From: Paenibacillus borealis
GTDB lineage: Bacteria; Bacillota; Bacilli; Paenibacillales; Paenibacillaceae
Direction of reading: 5' to 3'
DNA: 64,000 nucleotides
NCBI RefSeq assembly: GCF_000758665.1
Contig: NZ_CP009285.1
Location: forward strand, 3,534,001-3,598,000
The notes below the pieces were generated by a model. The model was not told the DNA's origin. It saw only the letters and a list, made by a program, of their open reading frames with translations, and searched no databases. How positions within the stretch are numbered: position 1 is the stretch's first letter; each line of letters starts with the position of its first letter. Below are positions 44,269 to 52,345 of the stretch, piece after piece. A program made the position numbers and the translations under genes.

Positions 44269-44706
44269 ATGAGCGTAGCGGAATTAAATACGGTCGATAT
44301 GGCCGAAGTGCTGACATACGCCTATGAATTAGGCGATATGATTAATCAATCCGCCGAAGTGTCGGATTACTTATACTGGAAAGGGCGGGTCGATCAGAGC
44401 CCCGAAATCCAGGCCATGGTCAAGCGGCTGCAGAGCAAGAAGGAGCTGTTTGAGGAGACACAGCGGTTTGGACATTTTCACCCGAACTATCATTCGGCCA
44501 AGGATGAGGTTGAGTTAGTAGAACGGGAGCTGGAACAGTTCGAAGAGGTTGTCCGCTTCAAGAATGCGGAGAAGACGCTGGATGATATCCTTCATTCGAT
44601 GTCTGAAGCAATCGCCTTCTCGGTATCGGACAGCATCAAGGTACCGAGCAATGACCCGTCCCCCAAAGGCGGATGCGGCAGCGGAGGCAAATGCTCTTGC
44701 GGATAA
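44269..44706 (+). CDS. ylbF: YlbF/YmcA family protein (Y-complex subunit)
   Basis: A 145-residue helical protein of the YlbF/YmcA family. ILxx-type helices with ELGDMINQSAEVSDYLYWKG, then a long amphipathic helix, and a C-terminal Cys cluster GGCGSGGKCSCG. In B. subtilis YlbF (RicF) joins YmcA and YaaT in a complex that binds iron-sulfur clusters and guides RNase Y, competence and sporulation; the Cys tail fits cluster binding. Start ATG 44269 has AAAAGAG 9 nt upstream. YlbG follows, as in Bacillus. Confidence 0.9.
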   Translation: MSVAELNTVDMAEVLTYAYELGDMINQSAEVSDYLYWKGRVDQSPEIQAMVKRLQSKKELFEETQRFGHFHPNYHSAKDEVELVERELEQFEEVVRFKNAEKTLDDILHSMSEAIAFSVSDSIKVPSNDPSPKGGCGSGGKCSCG

Positions 44707-44748
44707 GCTGGCCGTAGAGAAAATAGAGAAAGAAAGGCGGATGAGCTT

Positions 44749-45012
44749 ATGTTTGCGGAACGGACAGGTTATATCGTTTGGGTTAGCGACGTCAAGGCAG
44801 CGCGTAACCTGGAGAAATACGGAACACTGCACTATGTTTCCCGTAAGATGCACTATGCGGTAATGTATGTGAACGCGGAACGCGCCGAGGAAGTTATGAA
44901 GAATGTCCGCAGACTTTCCTACGTGCGCAAGATTGAGCGTTCCTACCGCAATGAACTCAAGACCGAATATACCAGCAATGGACCGGACAAGTCCCGTTAT
45001 TACGGTTTGTAA
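44749..45012 (+). CDS. ylbG: YlbG family protein (DUF2129)
   Basis: An 87-residue protein: RTGYIVWVSDVKAARNLEKYGTLHYVSRKMHYAVMYVN is the DUF2129 core. Its role is unknown but it always travels with ylbF. GAAAGGCGG lies before the ATG. A terminator follows 20 nt after the stop. Confidence 0.93.
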   Translation: MFAERTGYIVWVSDVKAARNLEKYGTLHYVSRKMHYAVMYVNAERAEEVMKNVRRLSYVRKIERSYRNELKTEYTSNGPDKSRYYGL

Positions 45013-45032
45013 ATTCAAATATAGCAATATTG

Positions 45033-45061
45033 AACAGGCGCCGCTGGCGTCTGTTTTTTTT
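45033..45061 (+). terminator. Terminator of ylbF-ylbG
   Basis: ACAGGCGCC-GCT-GGCGTCTGT with one G-T pair, followed by eight T. Confidence 0.88.
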
Positions 45062-45084
45062 GAATTTAGAATTGAATGATCAGG

Positions 45085-45306
45085 AATACAATGCGCCTTA
45101 GATAGGGCAGATAAGCCGAATGTATGCGAAAAACCGAATACAATGTGCCAATGATAGGGCAGATGAGCCGAATGTAGGTGAAAAACCGAATACAATGTGC
45201 CAATGATAGGGCAGATGAGCCGAATGTAGGTGAAAAACCGAATACAATGTGCTAAAGATAGGGCAGATGAACTGAATGTATGCGAAAAACCGAATACAAT
45301 GTGCCA
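45085..45306. repeat. 52-bp tandem repeat, about 4.3 copies
   Basis: Units begin at 45085, 45137, 45189 and 45241, each 52 bp, plus a partial unit from 45293. Each starts AATACAATGTGCC and contains GGGCAGATGAGCCGAATGTA; middle copies are identical over most of their length, outer copies carry a few substitutions. It lies between ylbG and eutA. Open frames through it are a by-product, since 52 is not a multiple of three. Confidence 0.92.
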
Positions 45307-45625
45307 TATCTTTGATTCCGCCCGAAGCAGGCAGGATGACATTTTGTATGGAGAATGTTAACTAAATTGACAGCCAACCGCCGGTGACTTACTATATGGT
45401 CAGGGAAAGCAAGATGGTCAGGGAAAGCAAGCCGATCCTCCTGGATTTATACCCATGCAAATATATCTAAACAATGAGTACCACACAACGAATACAATAC
45501 AGGGCACAGACGTAACAGGCACGCATGGCAGAATGATGCAGGACTGACAAGGCGTCTTTTTTTATATTTTGGCATAATATTTTGGCAGTTACTTTGACAC
45601 TACGGCAGACGGGAGGGAGAGCGGC
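45307..45625 (+). promoter_or_regulatory. eutA upstream region with two 18-bp direct repeats
   Basis: 319 nt before eutA. ATGGTCAGGGAAAGCAAG occurs twice head to tail (45396-45431), which looks like a pair of regulator sites. A weak stem with a seven-T run (GAC-AAGGC-GTC, 45546-45562) lies about 65 nt before the start. I looked for a cobalamin riboswitch and for paired EutV-type ANTAR hairpins and found neither clearly. Confidence 0.5.
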
Positions 45626-47128
45626 ATAGAACTGGAGCGGGAAATTACCAGCGTCGGAATTGATATCGGAACGAGTACCACAAAAGTAGTCTTCAGCAGA
45701 CTCAAGGTTGGACGGAGATATTCTGTATCCATGCTGCCGCAATACCAAATTACGGAACGTAATATTGTATATGAAGGCCCGATGCATCTAACACCGCTGA
45801 TAGGTGAATCACAAATTAATCTCCCGGCCTTACAGCAGATCCTCTCGGCAGAGTACCTGAGCGCGGCACTAAAGCCTGAAGAGGTAGATACGGGTGCTGT
45901 CATTATTACTGGAGAAACGGCAGTAAGGTCGAACGCGGATTCCATCCTTCATCAGCTGGCGGGGGAGTCGGGAGGGTTCGTGGTTGCCCAGGCAGGCGGC
46001 GATCTGGAGGCTGTGCTTGCAGGCAAAGGTGCTGGAGCGGAAGTCCATTCGCAGAGTGCGGCAGGGACGATAGTCAACGTGGATATCGGGGGTGGTACGG
46101 CCAACGCGGCATACTTCAACAGCGGAGGCTGCATTGGAACGATGAACTTTCATATCGGCGGCCGGCTGATCATGCTGGAGTCTGATGGAACCGTAACAAA
46201 GATATATCCCGCAGTTCAGCAGTGGCTGAGCCGTGAGGGTCTGCAGTTGCGGGTGGGAGAGCAGGCCGGCTGGCCTGTTCTGCTGGAGGTGACCCGGAGA
46301 TGGAGTGAAATGCTGCTGGAGGTGCTTCTTAAGGGCAGCGATCCGCAAGACTGCCCGCTGATCTATGGTCACCCGGACATTACAGCCACAGATGCCAGGG
46401 ATAGTACAGTCACGGAGCTTTGGGTTTCCGGCGGTGTGGGTGCATTGATGGAGCAGGCGGCGCCCCGCAATACGGCGGAGATTGCAAGGTATGGCGATAT
46501 CGGGCCGCTGCTGGCTCATGCGATTAAAAAAGCCGCTGAACATTACCCGGTGAAGCTGCGAACAGCTCCGGGAGCGCAGCGGGCAACTGTGATTGGCGCA
46601 GGGGTGCATACCCTGCAGCTTAGCGGCTCAACAGTTTACGCGGACCCCGGTCTGCTGCCGCTGAGGAATATTCCCGTTATACGGCTGGTCTGGCCAGTGC
46701 CGGTTCAGGACGCGGAGCAGCCTGAGTTAATTTCAGCCGCAATAAAGGCTGCTTTTGCCCAGGGGGCTGCAAAATACGGTTCGGCAGAGCCGGAAGAAAT
46801 GCAGTTTGCCGTTGCCATCCCGGTAATCACTCCCTGCACCTATGCTGTGTTGCGCCGGATTGCTGAGGCAGTGACCGGGTGTTCGCGGGCTCATAAGCTG
46901 AAGCTCTGCATTCTGATCTGTGAGAATGATATTGCCAAAGCTCTGGGCAATTGTATTTATCTGCTGTCACAAGGCGGGCAGCCTTGCGTATGCCTGGATC
47001 AGATCAGTGTGGCACATGGCGATTATCTTGACATGGGAAGCCCGGCGGACGGGAATTATATACCGGTTGCCGTCAAAACCCTGGTTTTCAGTTCGACAAA
47101 TTCGCGGAAAGGAAGTGATAATGGGTGA
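45626..47128 (+). CDS. eutA: Ethanolamine ammonia-lyase reactivating factor EutA
   Basis: About 500 residues, an ASKHA-fold ATPase that exchanges damaged adenosylcobalamin from ethanolamine ammonia-lyase. SVGIDIGTSTTKVVFSRL is the phosphate-1 motif; NVDIGGGTANAAYF and VIGAGVHTLQLSGST are later nucleotide motifs. The first standard start in frame is ATG 45731, but it would remove phosphate-1. Between an in-frame TAA near 45573 and phosphate-1 there is no ATG, GTG or TTG. ATA at 45626 lies 8 nt after GGGAGGG and gives a leader two residues longer than E. coli EutA, so I propose ATA. The product overlaps eutB by 4 bp. Confidence 0.85.
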   Translation: MELEREITSVGIDIGTSTTKVVFSRLKVGRRYSVSMLPQYQITERNIVYEGPMHLTPLIGESQINLPALQQILSAEYLSAALKPEEVDTGAVIITGETAVRSNADSILHQLAGESGGFVVAQAGGDLEAVLAGKGAGAEVHSQSAAGTIVNVDIGGGTANAAYFNSGGCIGTMNFHIGGRLIMLESDGTVTKIYPAVQQWLSREGLQLRVGEQAGWPVLLEVTRRWSEMLLEVLLKGSDPQDCPLIYGHPDITATDARDSTVTELWVSGGVGALMEQAAPRNTAEIARYGDIGPLLAHAIKKAAEHYPVKLRTAPGAQRATVIGAGVHTLQLSGSTVYADPGLLPLRNIPVIRLVWPVPVQDAEQPELISAAIKAAFAQGAAKYGSAEPEEMQFAVAIPVITPCTYAVLRRIAEAVTGCSRAHKLKLCILICENDIAKALGNCIYLLSQGGQPCVCLDQISVAHGDYLDMGSPADGNYIPVAVKTLVFSSTNSRKGSDNG

Positions 47129-48480
47129 AGCTGACGGTTTCCCTGCTTGGCGAAAGCTACCTGTTTCATGATCTGAAGGAGCTGTTCGCCAAGGCGAATG
47201 AAGAAAAGTCCGGCGATCAGCTTGCCGGAATTGCTGCGTCGGACGACCGCGAACGGATGGCAGCCAAGCTTGTGCTGGCCGATTTGACCCTGGCGGATAT
47301 CCGCAGCCACCCGCTGCTGCCCCCGGAGACGGACGAGGTATCCAGAGTAATTGAAGAGGGAGTGGATGAAGCGGTATATGAGACGATCCGCAGCTGGACG
47401 GTCGGCGAGCTGAGAGAACAGCTGCTCGCTGCATCAGACACAGAGCTGCGCCGGATCGGCAGAGGACTGAATAGTGAGATGGCCGCCGCGGCTGCCAAGC
47501 TGATGTCCAATCTGGACCTGATCCAGGCCGCGGCCAAGTGTGAAGTGATAACACGCTGCAACACTACACTGGGAGAACGCGGGCGGCTCGGAAGCCGGGC
47601 CCAGCCCAATCATCCTACGGATGATCCGCTGGGGATGAAGGCTTCTATCTATGAAGCATTGAGCTACGGCATCGGGGATGCAGTAATCGGTATCAATCCT
47701 GTCATTGATACTACAGACAATATTCTCCGCCTCCTGCACGAAACAAAGGAGGTCATTCACAGATGGAGCATCCCGACGCAGAACAGTGTGCTTGCCCATG
47801 TGACCACCCAGATGAGAGCCATATCCAAGGGGGCTCCGGCCGATCTGATCTTCCAGAGTCTTGCCGGTACCCAGAGCGGCAACGACTCCTTCGGGATTAA
47901 TCTGCGGCTGTTGCAAGAGGCGGATCAGCTGATCCGGGAGTCCGGCACGGCCAGCGGGGAGAACCGCTGGTATTTCGAGACGGGCCAGGGGTCTGAGCTG
48001 TCAGCGGGCGGTCATCACGGCGTGGATCAGCTTACACTGGAATCCCGCTGCTATGGCCTGGCCAAAGTGTTCAAGCCATTTCTGGTGAACACCGTCGTCG
48101 GTTTTATCGGACCGGAGTACCTGTATGACAGCAAGCAGGTGATCCGGGCCGGACTTGAGGATCATTTCATGGGCAAAATCCAGGGAATCCCGATGGGCGT
48201 GGATGTCTGTTACACGAACCACATGAAGGCAGACCAGAATGATATGGATAACCTAGCGGTTCTCCTTGCTGCAGCCGGAGTAAACTTCTTCATCGGGGTT
48301 CCGATGGCGGATGACTGTATGCTGAATTACCAGTCAACCAGCTTTCATGATATTGCTACAGTACGGGAGCTGCTGCGTCTGCAGCCGGGAGCAGAGTTCT
48401 CGGCTTGGGCGGAACAAATGGGCATCCTGAAGAACGGCCGGCTGACTGCACTTGCCGGTGATCCCACGTTATTCATTTAA
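47125..48480 (+). CDS. eutB: Ethanolamine ammonia-lyase large subunit
   Basis: A 451-residue TIM-barrel enzyme subunit holding the active site that splits ethanolamine to acetaldehyde and ammonia with adenosylcobalamin. SNLDLIQAAAKCEVITRCNTTLGERGRLGSR-type motif, DPLGMKASIYEALSYGIGDAVIGINPV and TGQGSELSA, HHGVDQLTLESRCYGLA are typical. The start is GTG, 4 bp inside the end of eutA. EutC follows 20 nt later. Confidence 0.96.
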   Translation: MKLTVSLLGESYLFHDLKELFAKANEEKSGDQLAGIAASDDRERMAAKLVLADLTLADIRSHPLLPPETDEVSRVIEEGVDEAVYETIRSWTVGELREQLLAASDTELRRIGRGLNSEMAAAAAKLMSNLDLIQAAAKCEVITRCNTTLGERGRLGSRAQPNHPTDDPLGMKASIYEALSYGIGDAVIGINPVIDTTDNILRLLHETKEVIHRWSIPTQNSVLAHVTTQMRAISKGAPADLIFQSLAGTQSGNDSFGINLRLLQEADQLIRESGTASGENRWYFETGQGSELSAGGHHGVDQLTLESRCYGLAKVFKPFLVNTVVGFIGPEYLYDSKQVIRAGLEDHFMGKIQGIPMGVDVCYTNHMKADQNDMDNLAVLLAAAGVNFFIGVPMADDCMLNYQSTSFHDIATVRELLRLQPGAEFSAWAEQMGILKNGRLTALAGDPTLFI

Positions 48481-48500
48481 ACGGCAAAGGAGGGGCAACC

Positions 48501-49211
48501 ATGGCGTTCCACGACCCGGAGGGAATGGAAAGACTACGGAAGGCTACACCGGCGCGGATCGGCACAGGCCGGGCGGGAACACGGCCGACGACCCGTGAGC
48601 AGCTGCAGCTGCGTCTGGATCATGCGGCAGCAGTCGATTCAGTGTACGGCAGTGTCAGCAGCACACTGCTGGATGAGCTGGGGCTGTTTGCGGTTAACTC
48701 AGAGGTAACGGACAAGGAGCTCTACCTGAAACGGCCGGATCTGGGCCGGCAGCTGCCGGAGAGCAGCATTCAGCTTCTGCGGGAACGCTGTATCCAGGCT
48801 CCGCAGGTGCAGATTGTGGTGTCGGACGGACTTAGTGCCGATGCTGTCGAGAGCAACCTGCGGGATATTTACCCGGCGCTGCTGGACTCTCTGGCGGTTC
48901 ACGGGCTGGCTGCGGGGACGCCGTTTTTTGTGCGGAAGGCCAGGGTAGGTTGTATGAATGCTATTGGCGATATTCTGGAGCCCGAAGTGATAGTAATGCT
49001 GATTGGAGAACGCCCGGGGCTGATCACCTCCCAATCCCTGAGTGCTTATCTTGGCTACAGGCCGCGTTCCGGAATGACAGATTCACAGCGGATGGTCCTG
49101 TCCAACATTCATCAGGGAGGCACTCCTCCGGTTGAGGCCGGAGCTCATCTTGGCAGCCTAATCGCCAGGATGCTGGAACTCAAAATGAGCGGAGTCGGCC
49201 TGCAGCTGTAA
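48501..49211 (+). CDS. eutC: Ethanolamine ammonia-lyase small subunit
   Basis: A 236-residue cobalamin-binding subunit. ARIGTGRAGTRPTTREQLQLRLDHAAA at the N-terminus, QIVVSDGLSADAVESN, VRKARVGCMNAIGDILEPEVIVMLIGERPGL and a C-terminal SNIHQGGTPPVEAGAHL are the family motifs. AGGAGGGG lies before the ATG. It closes eutABC. No transporter (eutH), alcohol or aldehyde dehydrogenase, or microcompartment shell gene is present, so acetaldehyde must be handled by genes elsewhere. Confidence 0.96.
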   Translation: MAFHDPEGMERLRKATPARIGTGRAGTRPTTREQLQLRLDHAAAVDSVYGSVSSTLLDELGLFAVNSEVTDKELYLKRPDLGRQLPESSIQLLRERCIQAPQVQIVVSDGLSADAVESNLRDIYPALLDSLAVHGLAAGTPFFVRKARVGCMNAIGDILEPEVIVMLIGERPGLITSQSLSAYLGYRPRSGMTDSQRMVLSNIHQGGTPPVEAGAHLGSLIARMLELKMSGVGLQL

Positions 49212-49269
49212 GTGAAGCTTTAATTCTAACGCATCCTATAAGGCACATGCTCTTATGTGTTTCTAACCC

Positions 49270-49300
49270 AACCTCATTCCGCCTATGCGGGCCTGAGGTT
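49270..49300 (+). terminator. Hairpin after eutABC
   Basis: AACCTCATTCCGC pairs with GCGGGCCTGAGGTT; only ATTTG follows, so it is a moderate terminator. Confidence 0.65.
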
Positions 49301-49400
49301 ATTTGCTGTACCCGGAAATACCTTGAGTATGTTCCGGTTAGTACAACAGCTCATTTAATGCAGCAATTTGTGTATCCAGTATCAATTGGGTAATCAGTGA

Positions 49401-49586
49401 TAGTTGTATTTTGTGCAGTTAAAAACAGCGAAAAGATGTGCTTGCTCCGTATAACTGTATTCTGTACAACTAAATCTGCCAAAATCGGTGGAAACCTTCT
49501 GCTACAGTCACTTTAATTGCACGAAATACAACTATACGTTGAGGAGGTTGAAAGTCAGAGGATTTAGTTGTACAAAGTGCAATTAA
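49401..49586. repeat. Hairpin-repeat array B (four 23-nt units)
   Basis: Units at 49401-49423, 49452-49474, 49512-49534 and 49564-49586, spaced 51, 60 and 52 nt. The last, TTAGTTGTAC-AAA-GTGCAATTAA, forms a 10-bp stem if G-U pairs are allowed. The middle two are in reverse orientation. Array A has the same unit length, unit core and spacing. Confidence 0.82.
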
Positions 49587-49821
49587 GCATACCGGATACT
49601 CCTAGGCATATATCATGTCCGGGTCACCGCAGACCCTCAGCAGGCGATTTGCCTAAGTGATTTTCACTAGTGTGAATTTGACGTTATACCAGTCCGAACC
49701 TGTCATAAATTACTGTCCAAAACCGTTGACTGCCGCCCATAGTTTATACCTGCTTAATACTTCCGGACTATGCTGGTGAAAGAGTGACCAAATTCACGAA
49801 GGAAAACAGACAGGTGATAAA

Positions 49822-50730
49822 ATGAATAAATCAGGGACTCTGTCCCGCAAGCTGGCGGCGCTGCCGCAATACCTTCAGCATCTGGGCGGAAGATTCAGGG
49901 AAGAGGCCAAGGAGCTGGGCAGATTGTCCATGCTGCTTGATATTATGGATAAGGAAATGCTGGATACTTACTTTCAGCCGATTCTGCATCTGCGGAGCGG
50001 AGCAACTATTGGACATGAGGTGCTGAACCGGCCGCCCAGTTCTCCGCAGTTCCCGAGCACCGAGCATTTCTATGATTTTGCCGGAAGGACAGAGCAGATG
50101 TTCAGATTCGAGCAGTATTGCCGCAGAATGTCCTTATCCCGTTATATGGAGAGGCTGCCGGAGGCGGATGCTGCGGGGGATAAACTGTTATTTGTTAACG
50201 TGCATCCGGGGGTGCTGAATGATTCCCGCCACAAAAGCGGTGAAACGCTGACGCTGCTGGAGGAGCTGGGACTTGCACCGGAGCGTGTGGTCTTTGAGCT
50301 GACGGAACGCCAGGCGGTGCAGGATTATATCGGTTTCGAGAAAGTGTTGTCCCATTACCGCGAACAGGGCTTCAGAATTGCGGTGGACGATGCCGGTTCC
50401 GGCTACAATAGTCTCAAGACGCTGGTCTACCTGAAACCGGAGTTCATTAAGCTGGACAAGTCGCTGATCCGGGGAATTCACAGCAGCAGGGAACAGCAGG
50501 AGCTGCTGGAGCTGGTTAAGGAATACGCCGACCGTTCCTCCACCCGGGTGATTGCAGAAGGCATTGAGACGGCGCAGGAGCTGCTTTTTCTGCAGATGGC
50601 GGGAGTGGAATATGGTCAAGGTTATGCACTCGGAAGACCGGCTCACCAGCCTGTAGATGGAGGATTCCCGTCGTCGGCACTGCCGTTTCCAGTAAGAGGA
50701 GGGTATAGGCATGTTTCTTCAAATTGGTGA
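49822..50730 (+). CDS. EAL-domain cyclic di-GMP phosphodiesterase
   Basis: A 302-residue cytosolic protein made mainly of one EAL domain. YFQPILHLRSGATIGHEVLNRP carries the Glu of the motif as EVL; FVNVHP, FELTERQAV, VDDAGSGYNSL and LDKSLIRGIH give the metal and catalytic residues; AEGIET and QGYALGRP complete it. All main catalytic residues seem kept, so hydrolysis of c-di-GMP is likely. The last 20 nt overlap the next gene, which encodes CBS and GGDEF domains. Confidence 0.88.
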   Translation: MNKSGTLSRKLAALPQYLQHLGGRFREEAKELGRLSMLLDIMDKEMLDTYFQPILHLRSGATIGHEVLNRPPSSPQFPSTEHFYDFAGRTEQMFRFEQYCRRMSLSRYMERLPEADAAGDKLLFVNVHPGVLNDSRHKSGETLTLLEELGLAPERVVFELTERQAVQDYIGFEKVLSHYREQGFRIAVDDAGSGYNSLKTLVYLKPEFIKLDKSLIRGIHSSREQQELLELVKEYADRSSTRVIAEGIETAQELLFLQMAGVEYGQGYALGRPAHQPVDGGFPSSALPFPVRGGYRHVSSNW

Positions 50731-51679
50731 AATCGCCGAACAGATCCCGGAAATTACAATACATCACAAATGCGAGTACGTAGATCAGATTTTCAAAAAG
50801 AATCCCCAGCTTCAGGGCGTCGCAGTAACCGATAATGGATGCACGGTAGCACTGATCATGCGAATCCGCTTTTACCAGCAGATCGGTACTCTGTATGGTT
50901 ATACACTATATATGGGCAGATCCGTGGAGCTGGTGATGGATAAGAATCCGCTTGTGGTGGATTATAAGACGCCGATCATTGATGTAAGCAGGCTGGCTAT
51001 GGCCAGGAATGATGAGAACCTGTACGACTATGTAATCGTCACCCACGGGAATACATTGTTCGGAGCGGTAAGTGTGCGGGATCTGCTGCTTAATTTTGCG
51101 GAAATTCAGGCGGTGGCGGCCAGCTTCCTGAACCCGTTAACAGGACTGCCGGGCAATGTCAGTATAACGGAGTGGATGATAAAATCGCTGCTGCAGGAGC
51201 AGTTCAGTGCACTGTACATCGATCTGGATCATTTCAAGGCCTATAACGATACATACGGATTTAAGGAAGGCGACCGGATGATTCAGGCTACGGCGGAGAT
51301 TCTGAAGCATGAGGCGCTGCGTCTGGAGGGATTTTTGGGACATATCGGCGGGGATGACTTTATTATTTTCATCAGCCATTATCAATATGAGGAGTGCTGC
51401 AGGAGCATCATCAGGGAGTTCGATATGGTGGTAAAAGATTTCTATCATGCCGGCCATCTGGCCCAGCAGTTTGTACTGACCGAGAGCCGTTCAGGACGCA
51501 TGGAGGAAATTCCGCTGGTCTCGATCTCCATCGCCGTTGTAACCAACCGCAGCCGCAGATTTGCCTCTATAGAAGACCTCTCGGAAGAGGCGGCCCGCTT
51601 CAAAAAAAGCTGTAAAATGATCAAAGGCAGCAGCTATGTGGATGACAGCGATCTCAGCCTGCACAGACTCGGACACTGA
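50711..51679 (+). CDS. CBS-GGDEF protein (diguanylate cyclase)
   Basis: A 322-residue protein. Residues about 1-130 form a CBS-like pair (IPEITIHHKCEYVDQIFKKNPQLQGVAVTDNG, SVRDLLLNFAEIQ). Residues about 140-310 form a GGDEF domain with NPLTGLPGN, YIDLDHFKAYNDTYGF and the active site GGDDF. It starts inside the EAL gene, after its own GAGGAGG site, so the two are separate coupled chains. Fused EAL-CBS-GGDEF proteins are known; here the same order is split. Net sign on c-di-GMP cannot be predicted. Confidence 0.85.
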   Translation: MFLQIGEIAEQIPEITIHHKCEYVDQIFKKNPQLQGVAVTDNGCTVALIMRIRFYQQIGTLYGYTLYMGRSVELVMDKNPLVVDYKTPIIDVSRLAMARNDENLYDYVIVTHGNTLFGAVSVRDLLLNFAEIQAVAASFLNPLTGLPGNVSITEWMIKSLLQEQFSALYIDLDHFKAYNDTYGFKEGDRMIQATAEILKHEALRLEGFLGHIGGDDFIIFISHYQYEECCRSIIREFDMVVKDFYHAGHLAQQFVLTESRSGRMEEIPLVSISIAVVTNRSRRFASIEDLSEEAARFKKSCKMIKGSSYVDDSDLSLHRLGH

Positions 51680-51790
51680 GACTTGCGCCTGCGTGCTTCA
51701 CGGGGATGGCGGTATGCTTGAACAACAGACATCAATGCGGTAAGATTGACAACAATAAGAGCATGCCAAGACCCTTTTACGTGGAGTGTG

Positions 51791-52237
51791 ATGACAATGC
51801 ATGGCAAGGGGATGGAATGGTGGGGGGCGGCGTATGAGCCCTTTCATATCGTGCTGAATGACTACGGGATTGCCGATATCGTGCTTACCCAGCATGCGAA
51901 GAGCCGCTACGCAGACCGGGTTGCCCAGGAGGATGACGGGAACGGCGATGTGACTGCATGGATCTGGCAATGCCTGAAGCAGAACAGGGTGAGAACCTTC
52001 TCGCACAGTGAGTATAATGCCTATCTGATTGACAATGATACGGTGATTGTGGTCGATTTCAGGCAGCTTGAGGGTGTGACCTCGCTCTCCGGTGAACCGC
52101 TGTACGTCATGGTAGTTGTGTCGTTTCTCGGCCGGATTTCGGCGACTCCCCAGCTGCGGGATCTTAAGAAATACTATTCGTGGCTGCGCCACTCCCGGCG
52201 CATGAAGCTGATGAAGAAACGCCGCAGACGCAAGTAG
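51791..52237 (+). CDS. Conserved hypothetical protein
   Basis: A 148-residue basic-tailed protein. LTQHAKSRYADR near residue 35 and a later VVDFRQLEG give a mixed alpha/beta pattern a little like small RelE- or DUF4258-type proteins, but I cannot assign it. The C-terminus is very basic (RRMKLMKKRRRRK), which suggests nucleic-acid binding. The start is uncertain (ATG 51791 or 51797; GTGGAG lies upstream, and an earlier TTG lacks a site). Confidence 0.55.
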   Translation: MTMHGKGMEWWGAAYEPFHIVLNDYGIADIVLTQHAKSRYADRVAQEDDGNGDVTAWIWQCLKQNRVRTFSHSEYNAYLIDNDTVIVVDFRQLEGVTSLSGEPLYVMVVVSFLGRISATPQLRDLKKYYSWLRHSRRMKLMKKRRRRK

Positions 52238-52345
52238 GAGACAGTATGGCAACGAAGGCATGCGGCTTATGGCTGCGTGCCCTTTTTTTGAAGAACAGGT
52301 ATTTATGTGTTTATTGGAGTTATTTTGAAAAGGAGTCAGAAAAGC

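Larger units (their letters stand above)
49212..49821. other. Long intergenic region eutC to EAL gene
   Basis: 610 nt without a gene. It contains the eut hairpin, then hairpin-repeat array B (49401-49586), then about 230 nt before the EAL start in which I can name no element. No small ORF with a good ribosome site was seen. Confidence 0.7.

Noticed and set aside
44515..45342. Minus-strand open frame through ylbF, ylbG and the 52-bp array
   Set aside because: Antisense to two well-supported genes; its repeats come from the DNA tandem repeat.
45307..45625. Cobalamin riboswitch or EutV ANTAR hairpins before eutA
   Set aside because: No B12-box-like sequence, and the small stems lack the paired hexaloops with A1 and G4. 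Not supported.
50641..50730. Frameshift that would have split a fused EAL-CBS-GGDEF gene
   Set aside because: The second gene has its own GAGGAGG and ATG inside the overlap, and both proteins end or begin at domain boundaries, so a true pair is more likely than an error.
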